DNA from: Pseudomonas grimontii
Lineage (GTDB): Bacteria; Pseudomonadota; Gammaproteobacteria; Pseudomonadales; Pseudomonadaceae
Length of the DNA stretch: 64,000 nucleotides
Reading direction: 5' to 3'
Assembly (NCBI RefSeq): GCF_007858185.1
Contig: NZ_VFES01000005.1
Span: forward strand, 1-64,000
Numbering within the stretch: the stretch's first letter is position 1; each line of letters starts with the position of its first letter. Under the pieces are notes generated by a model. It was not told where the DNA came from. It saw nothing but the letters and a program-made list of their open reading frames with translations, and did not search any database. The translations under genes and the position numbers were made by a program. This document shows positions 53,207 through 62,288 of the stretch, in pieces.

Positions 53207-53749
53207 ATGATTGAAGATCTGGCGACACAGCGCTACACGAAGCTGTCGATGACCCTGCACTGGCTGATGCTGGCGCTGTTTGTCGGCGTGTACGCCTGCA
53301 TTGAAATCAAAGGCCTGCTGCCTCGCGGCCATGCATTGAAGGGCGTTTTCCTCGGCGGCCACGCACTGTTCGGCATCGGCATTTTCCTGCTGGTCTGGCT
53401 GCGCCTGCTGGGACGCCTGGCGCCAAGCCCGGCGATCCTGCCACGCCCACCCGCCTGGCAGACCGCCGTGGCGCACCTGATGCACCTGGCCCTGTATGGC
53501 TTGATGATCGTGACGCCGCTGTTGGCCTGGCTGATGCTCAACGCCGCAGGCAAGCCCTTGCCGTATTTCGAGTTTGCCTTGCCGTCGCTGGTGGCGGTGG
53601 ACCCCGACCTGGCCAAGCAATTCAAGCACTGGCATGAGTGGCTGGGCAGCGCCGGCTATTGGTTGATCGGCCTGCATGCCGCCGCTGGGCTGTTCCACCA
53701 TTACTGGGTACGCGACAACACCCTGGTACGCATGCTGCCAAAACGTTAG
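53207..53749 (+). CDS. cytochrome b561-family membrane protein
   Basis: This 180-residue di-haem membrane protein has four transmembrane helices: HWLMLALFVGVYACIEI (about 18-35), LFGIGIFLLVWLRLLGRL, LMHLALYGLMIVTPLLAWLM and YWLIGLHAAAGLFHHYWV. Conserved histidines occur in each of the relevant helices (LHWLM, GGHALFG, LMHLALYG, GLHAAAGLFHHYW). Family members carry electrons across the inner membrane, for example superoxide oxidase. ATG 53207 is preferred; GTG 53096 would overlap the regulatory boxes. It is divergent from the TH-AMP-ligase operon and shares its promoter boxes. Confidence 0.9.
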   Translation: MIEDLATQRYTKLSMTLHWLMLALFVGVYACIEIKGLLPRGHALKGVFLGGHALFGIGIFLLVWLRLLGRLAPSPAILPRPPAWQTAVAHLMHLALYGLMIVTPLLAWLMLNAAGKPLPYFEFALPSLVAVDPDLAKQFKHWHEWLGSAGYWLIGLHAAAGLFHHYWVRDNTLVRMLPKR

Positions 53750-53780
53750 AAATCTAAAAATTGCATTTTTTGCGCTTGAT

Positions 53781-53790
53781 GAAACGTTTC
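53781..53790 (+). promoter_or_regulatory. LacI-type operator candidate GAAACGTTTC
   Basis: A 10-base perfect palindrome with the central CG of LacI/GalR-type operators (compare TGAAACGTTTCA), 124 bases before the ABC ATPase start. The same sequence survives in the scar at 46385. Confidence 0.6.
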
Positions 53791-53808
53791 TTCTAGCGAC
53801 AAACGGAC

Positions 53809-53826
53809 TACGCAAGCGCTTGCGTA
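53809..53826 (+). promoter_or_regulatory. LacI-type operator candidate, 18-base perfect palindrome
   Basis: TACGCAAGCGCTTGCGTA lies 88 bases before the ABC ATPase start and is centred 32 bases from the other palindrome, about three helical turns. The LacI-family regulator encoded in the same operon (57405-58397) is the natural candidate to bind here. The equivalent position in the scar is mutated. Confidence 0.7.
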
Positions 53827-53913
53827 AGTAAATGTATCTGATTAGAGTCGGTGGCAATCGGCTCTGATCAAAGAGGGCTGAACGACAAAAATAATAAAAC
53901 CAGGAGCTCATTG

Positions 53914-55446
53914 ATGAGCCTTGAACCCTTGCTTGAGATGCAGGGCATCAGCAAAACCTTCAACGGTTTGCGCGTGCTCAAGAATGTCGGCCTGAAGGTC
54001 TACCCCGGCGAAATCCACGCCTTGATGGGGGAGAATGGCGCCGGCAAATCGACCCTGATGAAAATCCTCTCCGGCGCTTACCAGGCCGATCCCGGCGGTG
54101 AAATCCGCATGGCCGGCCAGCCCGTCGCCACCTTTACACCCGCCACCGCCAAAGCCCTCGGCATCGCCGTGATCTACCAGGAATTGAGCCTGTGCCCGAA
54201 CCTGAGCGTGGCCGAGAACATTTACCTGGGCCGCGAACTGCGCCGTGGCTGGACCATCGACCGCAAGGGCATGCAAGCCGGCTGCGTCGAAGTCCTGCAA
54301 CGCCTGGGCGCCGAATTCACTCCGGCCACCCAGGTCAGCAGCCTGTCGATTGCCGAGCGCCAGTTGGTGGAAATCGCCCGCGCCTTGCACGCCCACGCCA
54401 GGATCCTGGTGATGGACGAACCGACCACGCCGTTATCGTCCCGCGAGACCGACCGCCTGTTTGCGCTGATCAAGCAGCTGCGCAGCCAGGGCCTGGCGAT
54501 CATCTACATCAGTCATCGCATGGCCGAGATCTATGAACTGTCGGACCGTGTCTCGGTGCTGCGCGACGGCCAATACATCGGCGAGCTGAGCCGCGAGGCG
54601 CTGTCGGCCGAAGTCCTCGTGAAAATGATGGTCGGCCGCGATCTGTCCGGCTTCTACAAGAAGGAACATGCCGCCTACGACCCTGGTGCGGTGGTGATGC
54701 GCGTGCGTGACATGGCCGATGGCAAGCGCGTGCGCAATTGCAGTTTTGACCTGCATGCCGGCGAAGTGCTGGGCATCGCCGGACTGGTCGGGGCAGGGCG
54801 CACCGAGCTGGCGCGGCTGATCTTCGCCGCCGACCCGCGCACCAGCGGCACCCTGGAAGTGGTGGGCAAGACCGTGACCCAACTGCGCAACCCGGCGGAT
54901 GCGATTCGTGCCGGCGTGGTCTACCTCACCGAAGACCGCAAGGCCCAGGGCCTGTTCCTGGACATGAGCGTGGCCGACAACATCAACGTCTGCGCCTGTG
55001 TGCCGGATGCCCGCGCCGGCGGTGTGCTCGACCGTGGCCATGGCTTGAAACGTGCCAATGAAGCAATCAAGTCACTGTCGATTCGCGTGGCGTCGGGCAA
55101 GGTCAATGTCGGCGCATTGTCCGGCGGCAACCAGCAGAAGGTCTTGCTGGCGCGGCTGCTGGAGGTCAAGCCCCATGTGCTGATCCTCGACGAACCCACA
55201 CGCGGCGTGGACATCGGCTCCAAATCCGAGATCTACCGCATCATCAATCAACTGGCGCAGGCCGGCGTGGGCATCGTGGTGATCTCCAGCGAGCTGCCGG
55301 AAATCATCGGCACCTGCGACCGGGTGCTGATCATGCGCGAAGGCCAGTTGGTGGCCGAAGTCGGCGGGGCCTCCGGTCACGTCATCTCCCAGGAACGTAT
55401 TATTGACCTCGCCACCGGTGGCGATCAGGTGGTTGCCCATGGCTGA
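53914..55446 (+). CDS. sugar ABC transporter ATPase (RbsA-type)
   Basis: This 510-residue protein has two ABC domains. Domain 1 has Walker [11 protein letters not shown], signature [15 protein letters not shown] and Walker [13 protein letters not shown]. Domain 2 has the degenerate P-loop [11 protein letters not shown], signature [15 protein letters not shown] and [20 protein letters not shown], as is normal for the RbsA/XylG/MglA group. It powers uptake of a monosaccharide or polyol. ATG 53914 has AGGAGCTC upstream. It is followed by the permease with an 8-base overlap. Confidence 0.94.
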   Translation: MSLEPLLEMQGISKTFNGLRVLKNVGLKVYPGEIHALMGENGAGKSTLMKILSGAYQADPGGEIRMAGQPVATFTPATAKALGIAVIYQELSLCPNLSVAENIYLGRELRRGWTIDRKGMQAGCVEVLQRLGAEFTPATQVSSLSIAERQLVEIARALHAHARILVMDEPTTPLSSRETDRLFALIKQLRSQGLAIIYISHRMAEIYELSDRVSVLRDGQYIGELSREALSAEVLVKMMVGRDLSGFYKKEHAAYDPGAVVMRVRDMADGKRVRNCSFDLHAGEVLGIAGLVGAGRTELARLIFAADPRTSGTLEVVGKTVTQLRNPADAIRAGVVYLTEDRKAQGLFLDMSVADNINVCACVPDARAGGVLDRGHGLKRANEAIKSLSIRVASGKVNVGALSGGNQQKVLLARLLEVKPHVLILDEPTRGVDIGSKSEIYRIINQLAQAGVGIVVISSELPEIIGTCDRVLIMREGQLVAEVGGASGHVISQERIIDLATGGDQVVAHG

Positions 55447-56416
55447 TTCGATGATTGCTACAACAGGCAAGGCAGAACGTGCCCGCGAACTGATGCGCAC
55501 GGTCGGCATGTTGCCGGTGCTGATATTGCTGCTGGTGGGCTTCGCCCTGGCCAGTGAGAACTTCCTGACCATGCAGAACCTGTCGATCATCACCCAACAG
55601 GCCTCGGTCAATGTGGTGCTGGCGGCGGGCATGACCTTTGTGATCCTCACGGCGGGTATCGACCTGTCGGTGGGGGCGATCCTGGCGGCGTCGGCCGTGG
55701 TGGCGTTGCAGGCATCGATGTCGCCGCAGTTCGGCATGTTCGGGATTGCTGCCGGTATTGGCTTCGGCCTGCTGCTGGGCCTAGTCAACGGTGGGTTGAT
55801 TGCGTTCATGCGCCTGCCGCCGTTTATCGTCACCCTCGGCGCACTCACCGCCATGCGCGGCCTGGCGCGCTTGCTGGCCGATGACAAGACCGTGTTCAAC
55901 CCCGACCTGCCGTTTGCCTTTATCGGCAACGACTCGATCCTCGGCGTGCCCTGGCTGGTGGTGATCGCCGTGGCGGTGGTGGCGCTGTCGTGGTTCATCC
56001 TGCGCCGCACGGTGATGGGCGTGCAGATCTATTCGGTGGGTGGCAACCCCGAAGCGGCGCGACTCTCCGGGATCAAGGTGTGGAAGGTGCTGCTGTTCGT
56101 CTACGCCATGTCCGGCGCCTTGGCCGGGCTGGGCGCGGTGATGAGCGCCTCGCGCCTGTTCGCCGCCAACGGCCTGCAACTGGGGCAATCCTATGAGCTG
56201 GATGCGATTGCCGCGGTGATCCTCGGCGGTACCAGTTTTACCGGCGGCGTCGGCACCATCGGCGGCACGCTGATCGGTGCGCTGATCATCGCGGTGCTCA
56301 CCAACGGCCTGGTGCTGCTGGGGGTATCGGACATCTGGCAATACATCATCAAGGGCATTGTGATCATCGGCGCGGTCGCGCTGGATCGCTATCGCCAGTC
56401 CGGTGCGCGGACCTGA
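55439..56416 (+). CDS. sugar ABC transporter permease (RbsC-type)
   Basis: This 325-residue inner-membrane permease has about ten helices. The family motif [20 protein letters not shown] and the EAA-like [20 protein letters not shown], with [20 protein letters not shown] near the end, match the RbsC/XylH group. ATG 55439 overlaps the ATPase stop. It forms a homodimer channel with the ATPase and the periplasmic binding protein encoded next. Confidence 0.94.
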   Translation: MADSMIATTGKAERARELMRTVGMLPVLILLLVGFALASENFLTMQNLSIITQQASVNVVLAAGMTFVILTAGIDLSVGAILAASAVVALQASMSPQFGMFGIAAGIGFGLLLGLVNGGLIAFMRLPPFIVTLGALTAMRGLARLLADDKTVFNPDLPFAFIGNDSILGVPWLVVIAVAVVALSWFILRRTVMGVQIYSVGGNPEAARLSGIKVWKVLLFVYAMSGALAGLGAVMSASRLFAANGLQLGQSYELDAIAAVILGGTSFTGGVGTIGGTLIGALIIAVLTNGLVLLGVSDIWQYIIKGIVIIGAVALDRYRQSGART

Positions 56417-56450
56417 TTTCACTCCCATAACAATCACAAGAGAGACCCGC

Positions 56451-57383
56451 ATGAACCTTAAACGCATCTTTCCCGTCGTCGCCTTGGCTGCCCTGATGTC
56501 CCAAGCCGTAGAGGCCCGCGAACTCAAGGCCCTGGGTATCAGCATGGGCTCGCTCGGCAACCCGTATTTCGTGACCCTGGCCGATGGCGCCACGGCCCGG
56601 GCCAAGGAGCTGAACCCCAACGTCAAGGTCACCTCGGTGTCCGCCGACTATGACTTGAGCAAGCAGTTCTCGCAGATCGACAACTTTATCTCGTCCAAGG
56701 TCGACCTGATCCTGATCAACGCCGTTGACCCTTCGGCCATGGCCTCGGCAATCAAGAAAGCCCGCGATGCCGGCATCGTCGTGGTCGCGGTGGATGTGGA
56801 CGCCAAGGGCGTGAATGCCACCGTGCAGACCGACAACGTCGAAGCCGGCAAGCTGGCCTGCCAATACCTGGTGGACAAGCTTTCCGGCAAGGGCAACGTG
56901 ATTATCCAGAACGGCCCGCAAGTCACCGCCGTGACCGACCGCGTCAAAGGCTGTAAAGCCGCATTGGCCGGCGCGCCGGATATCAAGGTGCTGTCCGACG
57001 ACCAGGACGGCAAAGGCTCCCGCGAAGGCGGCCTGAACGTGATGCAGGGTTACCTCACGCGCTTCCCGAAAATCGACGGCCTGTTTGCGATCAACGACCC
57101 GCAAGCCATCGGCAGCGACCTGGCGGCCAAGCAGCTCAAACGCAGCGGCATCATCATCACCTCGGTGGACGGCGCGCCGGACATCGAGAACGCGCTGAAG
57201 ACCGATACCCAGATCCAGGCATCCGCCAGCCAGGACCCGTGGACCATGGCGCAGACGGCGGTGAATGTCGGCAATGACCTGCTCAACGACAAAGCCCCGG
57301 CCGAAGCGGTTACCCTGCTCACGCCAAAATTGATCACCCGCGACAACGTCGGTACGTACAGCGGCTGGTCGAGTAAACATTGA
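56451..57383 (+). CDS. periplasmic sugar-binding protein (RbsB-type)
   Basis: This 310-residue protein has a Sec signal peptide (MNLKRIFPVVALAALMSQA, cleavage near VEA) and a type I periplasmic binding fold: SMGSLGNPYFVTLADGATAR, DLILINAVDPSAMASAIKKA, GIVVVAVDVDAKG, GLFAINDPQAIGSDLAAKQL. It delivers the sugar to the permease. GAGAGACC precedes the start. The precise ligand (ribose, xylose, arabitol or another pentose/pentitol) cannot be told; the xylulokinase in the operon suggests a pentose or pentitol. Confidence 0.93.
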   Translation: MNLKRIFPVVALAALMSQAVEARELKALGISMGSLGNPYFVTLADGATARAKELNPNVKVTSVSADYDLSKQFSQIDNFISSKVDLILINAVDPSAMASAIKKARDAGIVVVAVDVDAKGVNATVQTDNVEAGKLACQYLVDKLSGKGNVIIQNGPQVTAVTDRVKGCKAALAGAPDIKVLSDDQDGKGSREGGLNVMQGYLTRFPKIDGLFAINDPQAIGSDLAAKQLKRSGIIITSVDGAPDIENALKTDTQIQASASQDPWTMAQTAVNVGNDLLNDKAPAEAVTLLTPKLITRDNVGTYSGWSSKH

Positions 57384-57404
57384 TAGTGTGAGAGGAACAG
57401 CGTC

Positions 57405-58397
57405 GTGGTGACCATGGATGACGTGGCAAGCAGGGCGGGGGTGTCGACGTCGACCGTGTCACACGTGTTGAACGGCACCCGCAAGGTCAGCCCGGCCACG
57501 GTGCTGGCGGTACAGCGGGCGATCCAGGCGCTGGGGTATATCCCCAACACCCTGGCGCGCTCGCTGGCGCGGTCGAGTACCAACACGATTGGCGTGGCGA
57601 TCTCGGCGCTGTCCAACCATTACTTCAGCGAGACGGTGCACGCGATTGAAACCGAGTGCGCCAAGCACGGTTACATGATGCTGTTTGTCGATACCCATGA
57701 CGACCCGGAGCAGGAGCTGCGGGTGGTCACGGCGCTGCACCATCGGCGGGTCGACGGTATTGTGCTGGCGCCGTCGAACGGTTCGATGGCCCTGGAGTAC
57801 CTGCGCGCCAACGAGATTCCAGCGGTGCTGGTGGACCGCATGATGAGTGAGCAGTTTGATCAGGTCGGAGTGGAGAATGCCCAGGCCACCCAGGCGCTGA
57901 TTGAACACCTGGTCGGGCACGGGCACCGTCGCATCGGCTTTATTGCCGGGCGCACGGGGTTCAGTACCACGGATGAGCGGGTGGCGGGTTACCGCGCGGC
58001 GTTGCACGCGGCGGGGCTGGCCTTCGATCCGCAGTTGCTGGTCAACGGTGGCTCCAACACCGAGCCTGCGCGCCAGGCTACGGTGCAGTTGCTGGGCCTG
58101 GCTTCGCCACCCACGGCGATCATGGCCGGCAATAACCTCATGACCCTCGGCGCGATGCACGCCTTGCGTGACGCGCAGCTCGACGTGCCGAGACAAATGG
58201 CCCTGGTGGGCTTTGATGATTTTGACTGGGCGGATTTTTTCGTGCCGCGCCTGAGCCTGATCGCACAGCCGGTCAAGGCCCTCGGCGCCCGCGCGGTTGA
58301 CCTGTTGCTGCAACGTATGGCGTCGCCCGACGCACCGCCCCAGAGCGTGCGCCTCGCGCCGACCCTGCAGTTACGTAACTCCTGTGGCTGTCATTGA
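57405..58397 (+). CDS. LacI-family transcriptional regulator
   Basis: This 330-residue repressor has an N-terminal HTH (TMDDVASRAGVSTSTVSHVL) and hinge (ALGYIPNTLARSLA), then a sugar-binding periplasmic-like domain (GVAISALSNHYFSETVHAIE; GHRRIGFIAGRTG; MALVGFDDFDWADFF). It is located inside the operon between the binding protein and the kinase, so it probably represses the transporter operon through the palindromes at 53781-53826 and responds to the imported sugar or its product. GTG 57405 is the likely start with AGAGGAAC upstream; ATG 57414 is possible. Confidence 0.92.
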   Translation: MVTMDDVASRAGVSTSTVSHVLNGTRKVSPATVLAVQRAIQALGYIPNTLARSLARSSTNTIGVAISALSNHYFSETVHAIETECAKHGYMMLFVDTHDDPEQELRVVTALHHRRVDGIVLAPSNGSMALEYLRANEIPAVLVDRMMSEQFDQVGVENAQATQALIEHLVGHGHRRIGFIAGRTGFSTTDERVAGYRAALHAAGLAFDPQLLVNGGSNTEPARQATVQLLGLASPPTAIMAGNNLMTLGAMHALRDAQLDVPRQMALVGFDDFDWADFFVPRLSLIAQPVKALGARAVDLLLQRMASPDAPPQSVRLAPTLQLRNSCGCH

Positions 58398-58413
58398 TTG
58401 GAATCACACACGC

Positions 58414-59874
58414 ATGAACAGTCCTGTTTCCCTGGGCATTGACCTGGGCACATCGGAACTCAAAGCCATCCTGATGGACGCCACGGGCGCGGTGCTGGCC
58501 CATGCCGGCGTGCGCTTGAGCGTGTCGCGCCGGCACAGCGGCTGGTCTGAACAAGCGCCGCAAGACTGGTGGCAAGCCTGCGTGCAGGCGTTGGAGCAAC
58601 TGCGCGGACACGAGGCGTTTACACGCGTGGCCTGTATCGGCCTGTCGGGGCAGATGCACGGCGCGGTGTTGCTGGGGGCGGATAACCGCGTGTTGTACCC
58701 GGCGATCCTGTGGGACGACTCCCGTGCCGTGGCCGAGGCCGAACACTTGGGCCCCGGCTTCGCCGACGTCACCGGCAGCCTGCCCATGGCTGGGCTGACC
58801 GCGCCGAAACTACTGTGGCTGCAACGGCACGAACCCGAGGTGTTCCAGGCGATTGATTGCGTGCTGTCGCCCAAGGATTACCTGCGCTTGCGTTTGAGCG
58901 GTGAGCGCATCAGCGAGATGTCCGACGCGGCGGGTACGTTGTGGCTGGATGTGGCGCGGCGGGAATGGTTTAGTCCGATGGTTCGCGCTACGGGCCTCGC
59001 CCCTGGGCAACTGCCCAGGTTGGTGGAGGGTGGTGCGGCGAGCGCTTTTTTAACCGCGACTGGGGTGGGTTTGTCGTCTGACGTGGTGATAGCCGGCGGT
59101 GGCGGCGACAATCCGGTGGCCGCTGTGGGTATCGGCGCGATCAACGCCGGTGATGGCTTTATCACCCTTGGCACCAGCGCGGCGATTGTTGCGATCACCG
59201 ATCACGCGGCCGGCAACCCCGCCAGTGCGGTACACAGCTTCTGCCATGCACTGCCCAACCGCTGGTACACCATGGGCGCGATGCTCGCCGGCGCCAGTTG
59301 TTTGCGCTGGGTCACACGGCTGACGGGTATGGCGGATGAGCAGACGTTGTTGAATCAGGTCCAGGTGCAGCTGCCTATCGGCCAGCCAGTGCCTTTGGAA
59401 ACGCCGTTGTTTTTGCCGTACCTCGCAGGCGAACGCACCCCTCATAATGATCCTCTACTGCGCGGCGGCTTCATGAACCTGGGCCACGACTGCACACCGG
59501 CGATGCTCGGTTACGCGGTGATGGAAGGGGTGGGTTTCGGTTTGCTCGATGCGTTGCGTGCGGTGCAATCGACCGGCGCCGATGTGGGAGCCTGTGCCCT
59601 GGTGGGCGGTGGTGCACGCAGTGAGTATTGGGCGCAGTTGCTGGCGAATATCCTGCAGCGGGAAATCTTCACTTTGCACGGCAGTGAATTGAGCGCGTGT
59701 ATTGGCGCGGCGAAGTTGGGGTTTGTGGCGCTGGGGCAGGGTGCGGAGTTGCTGGCGGCGGGGATGCCGGTCAAAGCCCGATACAAGCCTGACCTGACGC
59801 AACAGCCGGTGTTGGACGCGCGTTATCGCAAGTTTCAGAGTTTGCTGCCTGCCGCAAAGGCCCTTCACGACTAG
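58414..59874 (+). CDS. xylB: xylulokinase (FGGY family)
   Basis: This 486-residue sugar kinase has phosphate motif GIDLGTSELKAILMDATG at the N terminus, GLSGQMHGAVLL (XylB motif), catalytic Asp in GGGGDNPVAAVGIG, and GGGARSEYWAQLLANIL near the C terminus. It phosphorylates D-xylulose, feeding the pentose phosphate pathway, although other FGGY substrates are not excluded. It follows the LacI gene by 16 bases and closes the operon. No isomerase or polyol dehydrogenase gene is in this operon, so the imported sugar must be converted by an enzyme encoded elsewhere or be xylulose itself. Confidence 0.88.
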   Translation: MNSPVSLGIDLGTSELKAILMDATGAVLAHAGVRLSVSRRHSGWSEQAPQDWWQACVQALEQLRGHEAFTRVACIGLSGQMHGAVLLGADNRVLYPAILWDDSRAVAEAEHLGPGFADVTGSLPMAGLTAPKLLWLQRHEPEVFQAIDCVLSPKDYLRLRLSGERISEMSDAAGTLWLDVARREWFSPMVRATGLAPGQLPRLVEGGAASAFLTATGVGLSSDVVIAGGGGDNPVAAVGIGAINAGDGFITLGTSAAIVAITDHAAGNPASAVHSFCHALPNRWYTMGAMLAGASCLRWVTRLTGMADEQTLLNQVQVQLPIGQPVPLETPLFLPYLAGERTPHNDPLLRGGFMNLGHDCTPAMLGYAVMEGVGFGLLDALRAVQSTGADVGACALVGGGARSEYWAQLLANILQREIFTLHGSELSACIGAAKLGFVALGQGAELLAAGMPVKARYKPDLTQQPVLDARYRKFQSLLPAAKALHD

Positions 59875-59914
59875 GCTCCTGTGGCAAGGGGCCTGTTGAG
59901 GTGAGCAGGCTTCC

Positions 59915-60066
59915 TGTGGCGAGCGGGCTTGCCCCGCGTTGGGGCGCGAAGCGGCCCCTAAACCTGACCACTCATTGTGCCTGGATAAACGCGGTGCCTT
60001 TATTGGGGCTGCTTCGCAGCCCAACGCGGGGCAAGCCCGCTCGCCACAGGAAGCCCGCTCGCCACA
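59915..60066. repeat. REPIN left of the RAYT gene
   Basis: TGTGGCGAGCGGGCTTGCCC at the left is mirrored by GGGGCAAGCCCGCTCGCCAC at the right. The inner arms (GCGTTGGGGCGCGAAGCGGC facing GGCTGCTTCGCAGCCCAACG) extend the pairing, and the loop contains CCTGGATAAACGCGGTGCCT. The loop is nearly the reverse complement of that in the right-hand REPIN. Confidence 0.9.
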
Positions 60067-60071
60067 AACGG

Positions 60072-60548
60072 TCATAACCAGACAGCATCCCACAGTGGGT
60101 AATCGCCAATGCGCTCCACCAATCCTGCTCGCAAGGGGTTGGCGACGATATAGCGCGCCATTTTCCGAATATCGTCTTCAGCCCGTACCGCCCGGTCGTG
60201 GTAGCCACGCTGCCAGAATTTCTCCCGACTGCCACGGGCGTTGTTGATGCTTAAGGTGCTGCGCGATTTGGTCTGGCGCATCACATCAGGCAGCGTCGGG
60301 CCATTGAGGTCGAGCAACCAATGAAAGTGGTCCGGCATGATCACCCACGCCAGCGAATTGACCTGCCCTGAATCATGAACTCTCTTGAATTCCGCGACTA
60401 ATAAGCGGCCCAGGCGAAAGTCGCGAAACAATGGATGGCGTTGATGCACGACAGCAGTGATCAGATAGGCTCGACCGGTTTCTGAATAGCGACCACGACG
60501 TAGCAGGTGAGAGTTTGGCTGACGAGGCAATCCGTTGCTCCTTCGCAT
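60072..60548 (-). mobile_element. REP-associated tyrosine transposase (RAYT, Y1/IS200-like)
   Basis: This 158-residue coding sequence (start ATG 60548) has the Y1/HUH transposase signature: HUH motif in WVIMPDHFHWLLDL, and candidate catalytic Tyr in FWQRGYHDRAVRAEDDI. The N terminus RGRYSETGRAYLITAVVHQR is typical of RAYTs. Such enzymes are single-copy domesticated transposases that recognise and mobilise REP/REPIN sequences. It lies between two REPINs of one family in opposite orientation, the standard genomic setting. All motifs appear intact, so it may be active. Confidence 0.92.
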
Positions 60549-60625
60549 GGATAAGAAGTTTTCACGCTAGCAGCGCAGGCGAAATAGCCGCGTTGAGTTG
60601 CGTATCCTTTTATTGCACGGCTTAT

Positions 60626-60796
60626 TGTGGCGAGCGGGCTTCCTGTGGCGAGCGGGCTTGCCCCGCGTTGGGGCGCGAAGCGGCCCCAATAAAGTCAACG
60701 TGTTTATCCAGGCCTAGTGAGTGCTCAGGTTTAGGGGCTGCTTCGCAGCCCAACGCGGGGCAAGCCCGCTCGCCACAGGAAGCCCGCTCGCCACAA
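60626..60796. repeat. REPIN right of the RAYT gene
   Basis: Same REP family as at 59915-60066: TGTGGCGAGCGGGCTTCC then GGCTTGCCCCGCGTTGGGGC, mirrored by GCCCAACGCGGGGCAAGCCC. The loop (CCAATAAAGTCAACGTGTTT, then ATCCAGG) read in reverse corresponds to the left loop, so the two REPINs form long imperfect terminal inverted repeats around the transposase gene. Confidence 0.9.
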
Positions 60797-60832
60797 CAGG
60801 CGCGCTCGTCACAGGAATCGGTTTGTTACGGT

Positions 60833-61276
60833 TCAGTCGTTGGTCAGCGGCGGCAAGCGTCGCTTTACCGGGGTTTTCTTGACGATGGCGGTGTTGGTTT
60901 CGGCATACGCATTGATCCGGTCCAGCAGGCTGTCGAGATGGTCCATGGTGCGTACATGCAGGCGCGCGATAAAGCAGTCTTCGCCGGTGACCTTGTCGCA
61001 TTCGGTGAACTCGGGGATCGACTGGATCTGCCGCTCCACTTCCTGCAGTTTGCCGGGTAGGGGGCGGATGCGCACGATGGCTTGCAGCAGGTAGCCGAAG
61101 TGCTTGGGGTCGATGTCGACGGTGTAGTGGGTCAGCACGCCGCGTTCTTCCAGGCGGCGCAGGCGTTCGCCGACGCTGGGCGAGGACAGCCCGGTGATGC
61201 CCGCCAGGGCCTTGAGGGATAGTCGCGAGTCGTCCATCAAGGCGGCGATGAGTTGCTGGTCGATGGTGTCAATCAT
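60833..61276 (-). CDS. Lrp/AsnC-family transcriptional regulator
   Basis: This 147-residue regulator has an N-terminal winged HTH (TIDQQLIAALMDDSRLSLKA, LSSPSVGERLRRLEERGV) and a RAM/AsnC ligand-binding domain (RPLPGKLQEVERQIQSIPEF, CDKVTGEDCFIARLHVRTMD). It is divergent from the DMT exporter gene with a 109-base gap, the usual arrangement for an Lrp-type regulator of an amino-acid exporter. Local control of that exporter is inferred. Confidence 0.92.
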   Translation of the reverse strand: MIDTIDQQLIAALMDDSRLSLKALAGITGLSSPSVGERLRRLEERGVLTHYTVDIDPKHFGYLLQAIVRIRPLPGKLQEVERQIQSIPEFTECDKVTGEDCFIARLHVRTMDHLDSLLDRINAYAETNTAIVKKTPVKRRLPPLTND

Positions 61277-61385
61277 GGTGTCCGCCTAATAAGAAAAGGT
61301 AATGTCGGGGTTTTACCTTTTTTAGGCGCTGGAGCCGATCACAAGCAGATTGCCATAATTGAGCCTCACTTGAGGAGCCTCCATC

Positions 61386-62288
61386 GTGGACACATCTATT
61401 CGTCGCGGGTCGTGGGAAATGATTGCCGCCATGCTGATCTCGGGCACCATCGGCTGGTTTGTGCTGGTGTCTGGCGTGTCGGTCATCGAAGTGGTGTTCT
61501 GGCGCTGCGTGATCGGCGGGCTGACCCTATTACTGGTGTGCGCGCTGCTCGGTTACCTGCGCCTGGACCTGCTCAGTTGGGCCAAGCTCGGCCTGGCGAT
61601 GCTCAGTGGCGTGGCGATTGTCGGCAATTGGTTGCTGCTGTTCGAATCCTATTCCCATGCATCGATCGCCATCAGCACGGCGGTGTACAACGTGCAGCCG
61701 TTCATGTTGGTGATGCTGGCGGCGCTGTTCCTGGGGGAAAAGATCACCGTGCAGAAACTGGCGTGGTTGTGCGTGGCGTTCCTGGGGATGCTGGCGATTG
61801 TCACCGCCCATGGTGATCAACCCACCGGTGACGACTACCTTACAGGCATCGCCTTGGCGCTGGGCGCGGCATTCCTGTACGCGATTGCCGCACTGATCAT
61901 CAAGCGTTTGAAGGACGTACCGCCGCATTTGATGGCGTTGATCCAGGTGACGACGGGCGCGTTGCTATTGGCGCCGCTGGTGCCCTGGAATAGCTTGCCG
62001 GTCACCACCAACGCCTGGGCGGCGCTGGCGACGCTCGGCGTGGTGCACACCGGTTTGATGTATGTGTTGCTGTATGGCGCGATCCAGAAATTGCCGACCG
62101 ACATTACCGGCGCGCTGTCGTTTATCTACCCAATTGCGGCGATCTTCGTCGATTGGATTGCCTTCGGGCATCGCCTGGGCTGGCTGCAATGGCTGGGGGT
62201 GGCGGCAATTCTGCTGGCAGCGGCAGGGTTGCAGCGGGGCTGGTGGTGGCCCCGCTCCCAGAGGGTCAGTGCGTGCCCTGATAGATGA
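61386..62288 (+). CDS. EamA/DMT-family transporter
   Basis: This 300-residue protein has ten predicted membrane helices and two EamA repeats (first from SWEMIAAMLISGTIGWFVLV, second from ALGAAFLYAIAALIIKRLKD). EamA proteins often export amino acids or metabolites. The likely start is GTG 61386, with GAGGAG about 9 bases upstream. It overlaps the convergent U32 gene by 23 bases at its 3' end. The adjacent Lrp regulator suggests an amino acid or related substrate. Confidence 0.9.
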   Translation: MDTSIRRGSWEMIAAMLISGTIGWFVLVSGVSVIEVVFWRCVIGGLTLLLVCALLGYLRLDLLSWAKLGLAMLSGVAIVGNWLLLFESYSHASIAISTAVYNVQPFMLVMLAALFLGEKITVQKLAWLCVAFLGMLAIVTAHGDQPTGDDYLTGIALALGAAFLYAIAALIIKRLKDVPPHLMALIQVTTGALLLAPLVPWNSLPVTTNAWAALATLGVVHTGLMYVLLYGAIQKLPTDITGALSFIYPIAAIFVDWIAFGHRLGWLQWLGVAAILLAAAGLQRGWWWPRSQRVSACPDR

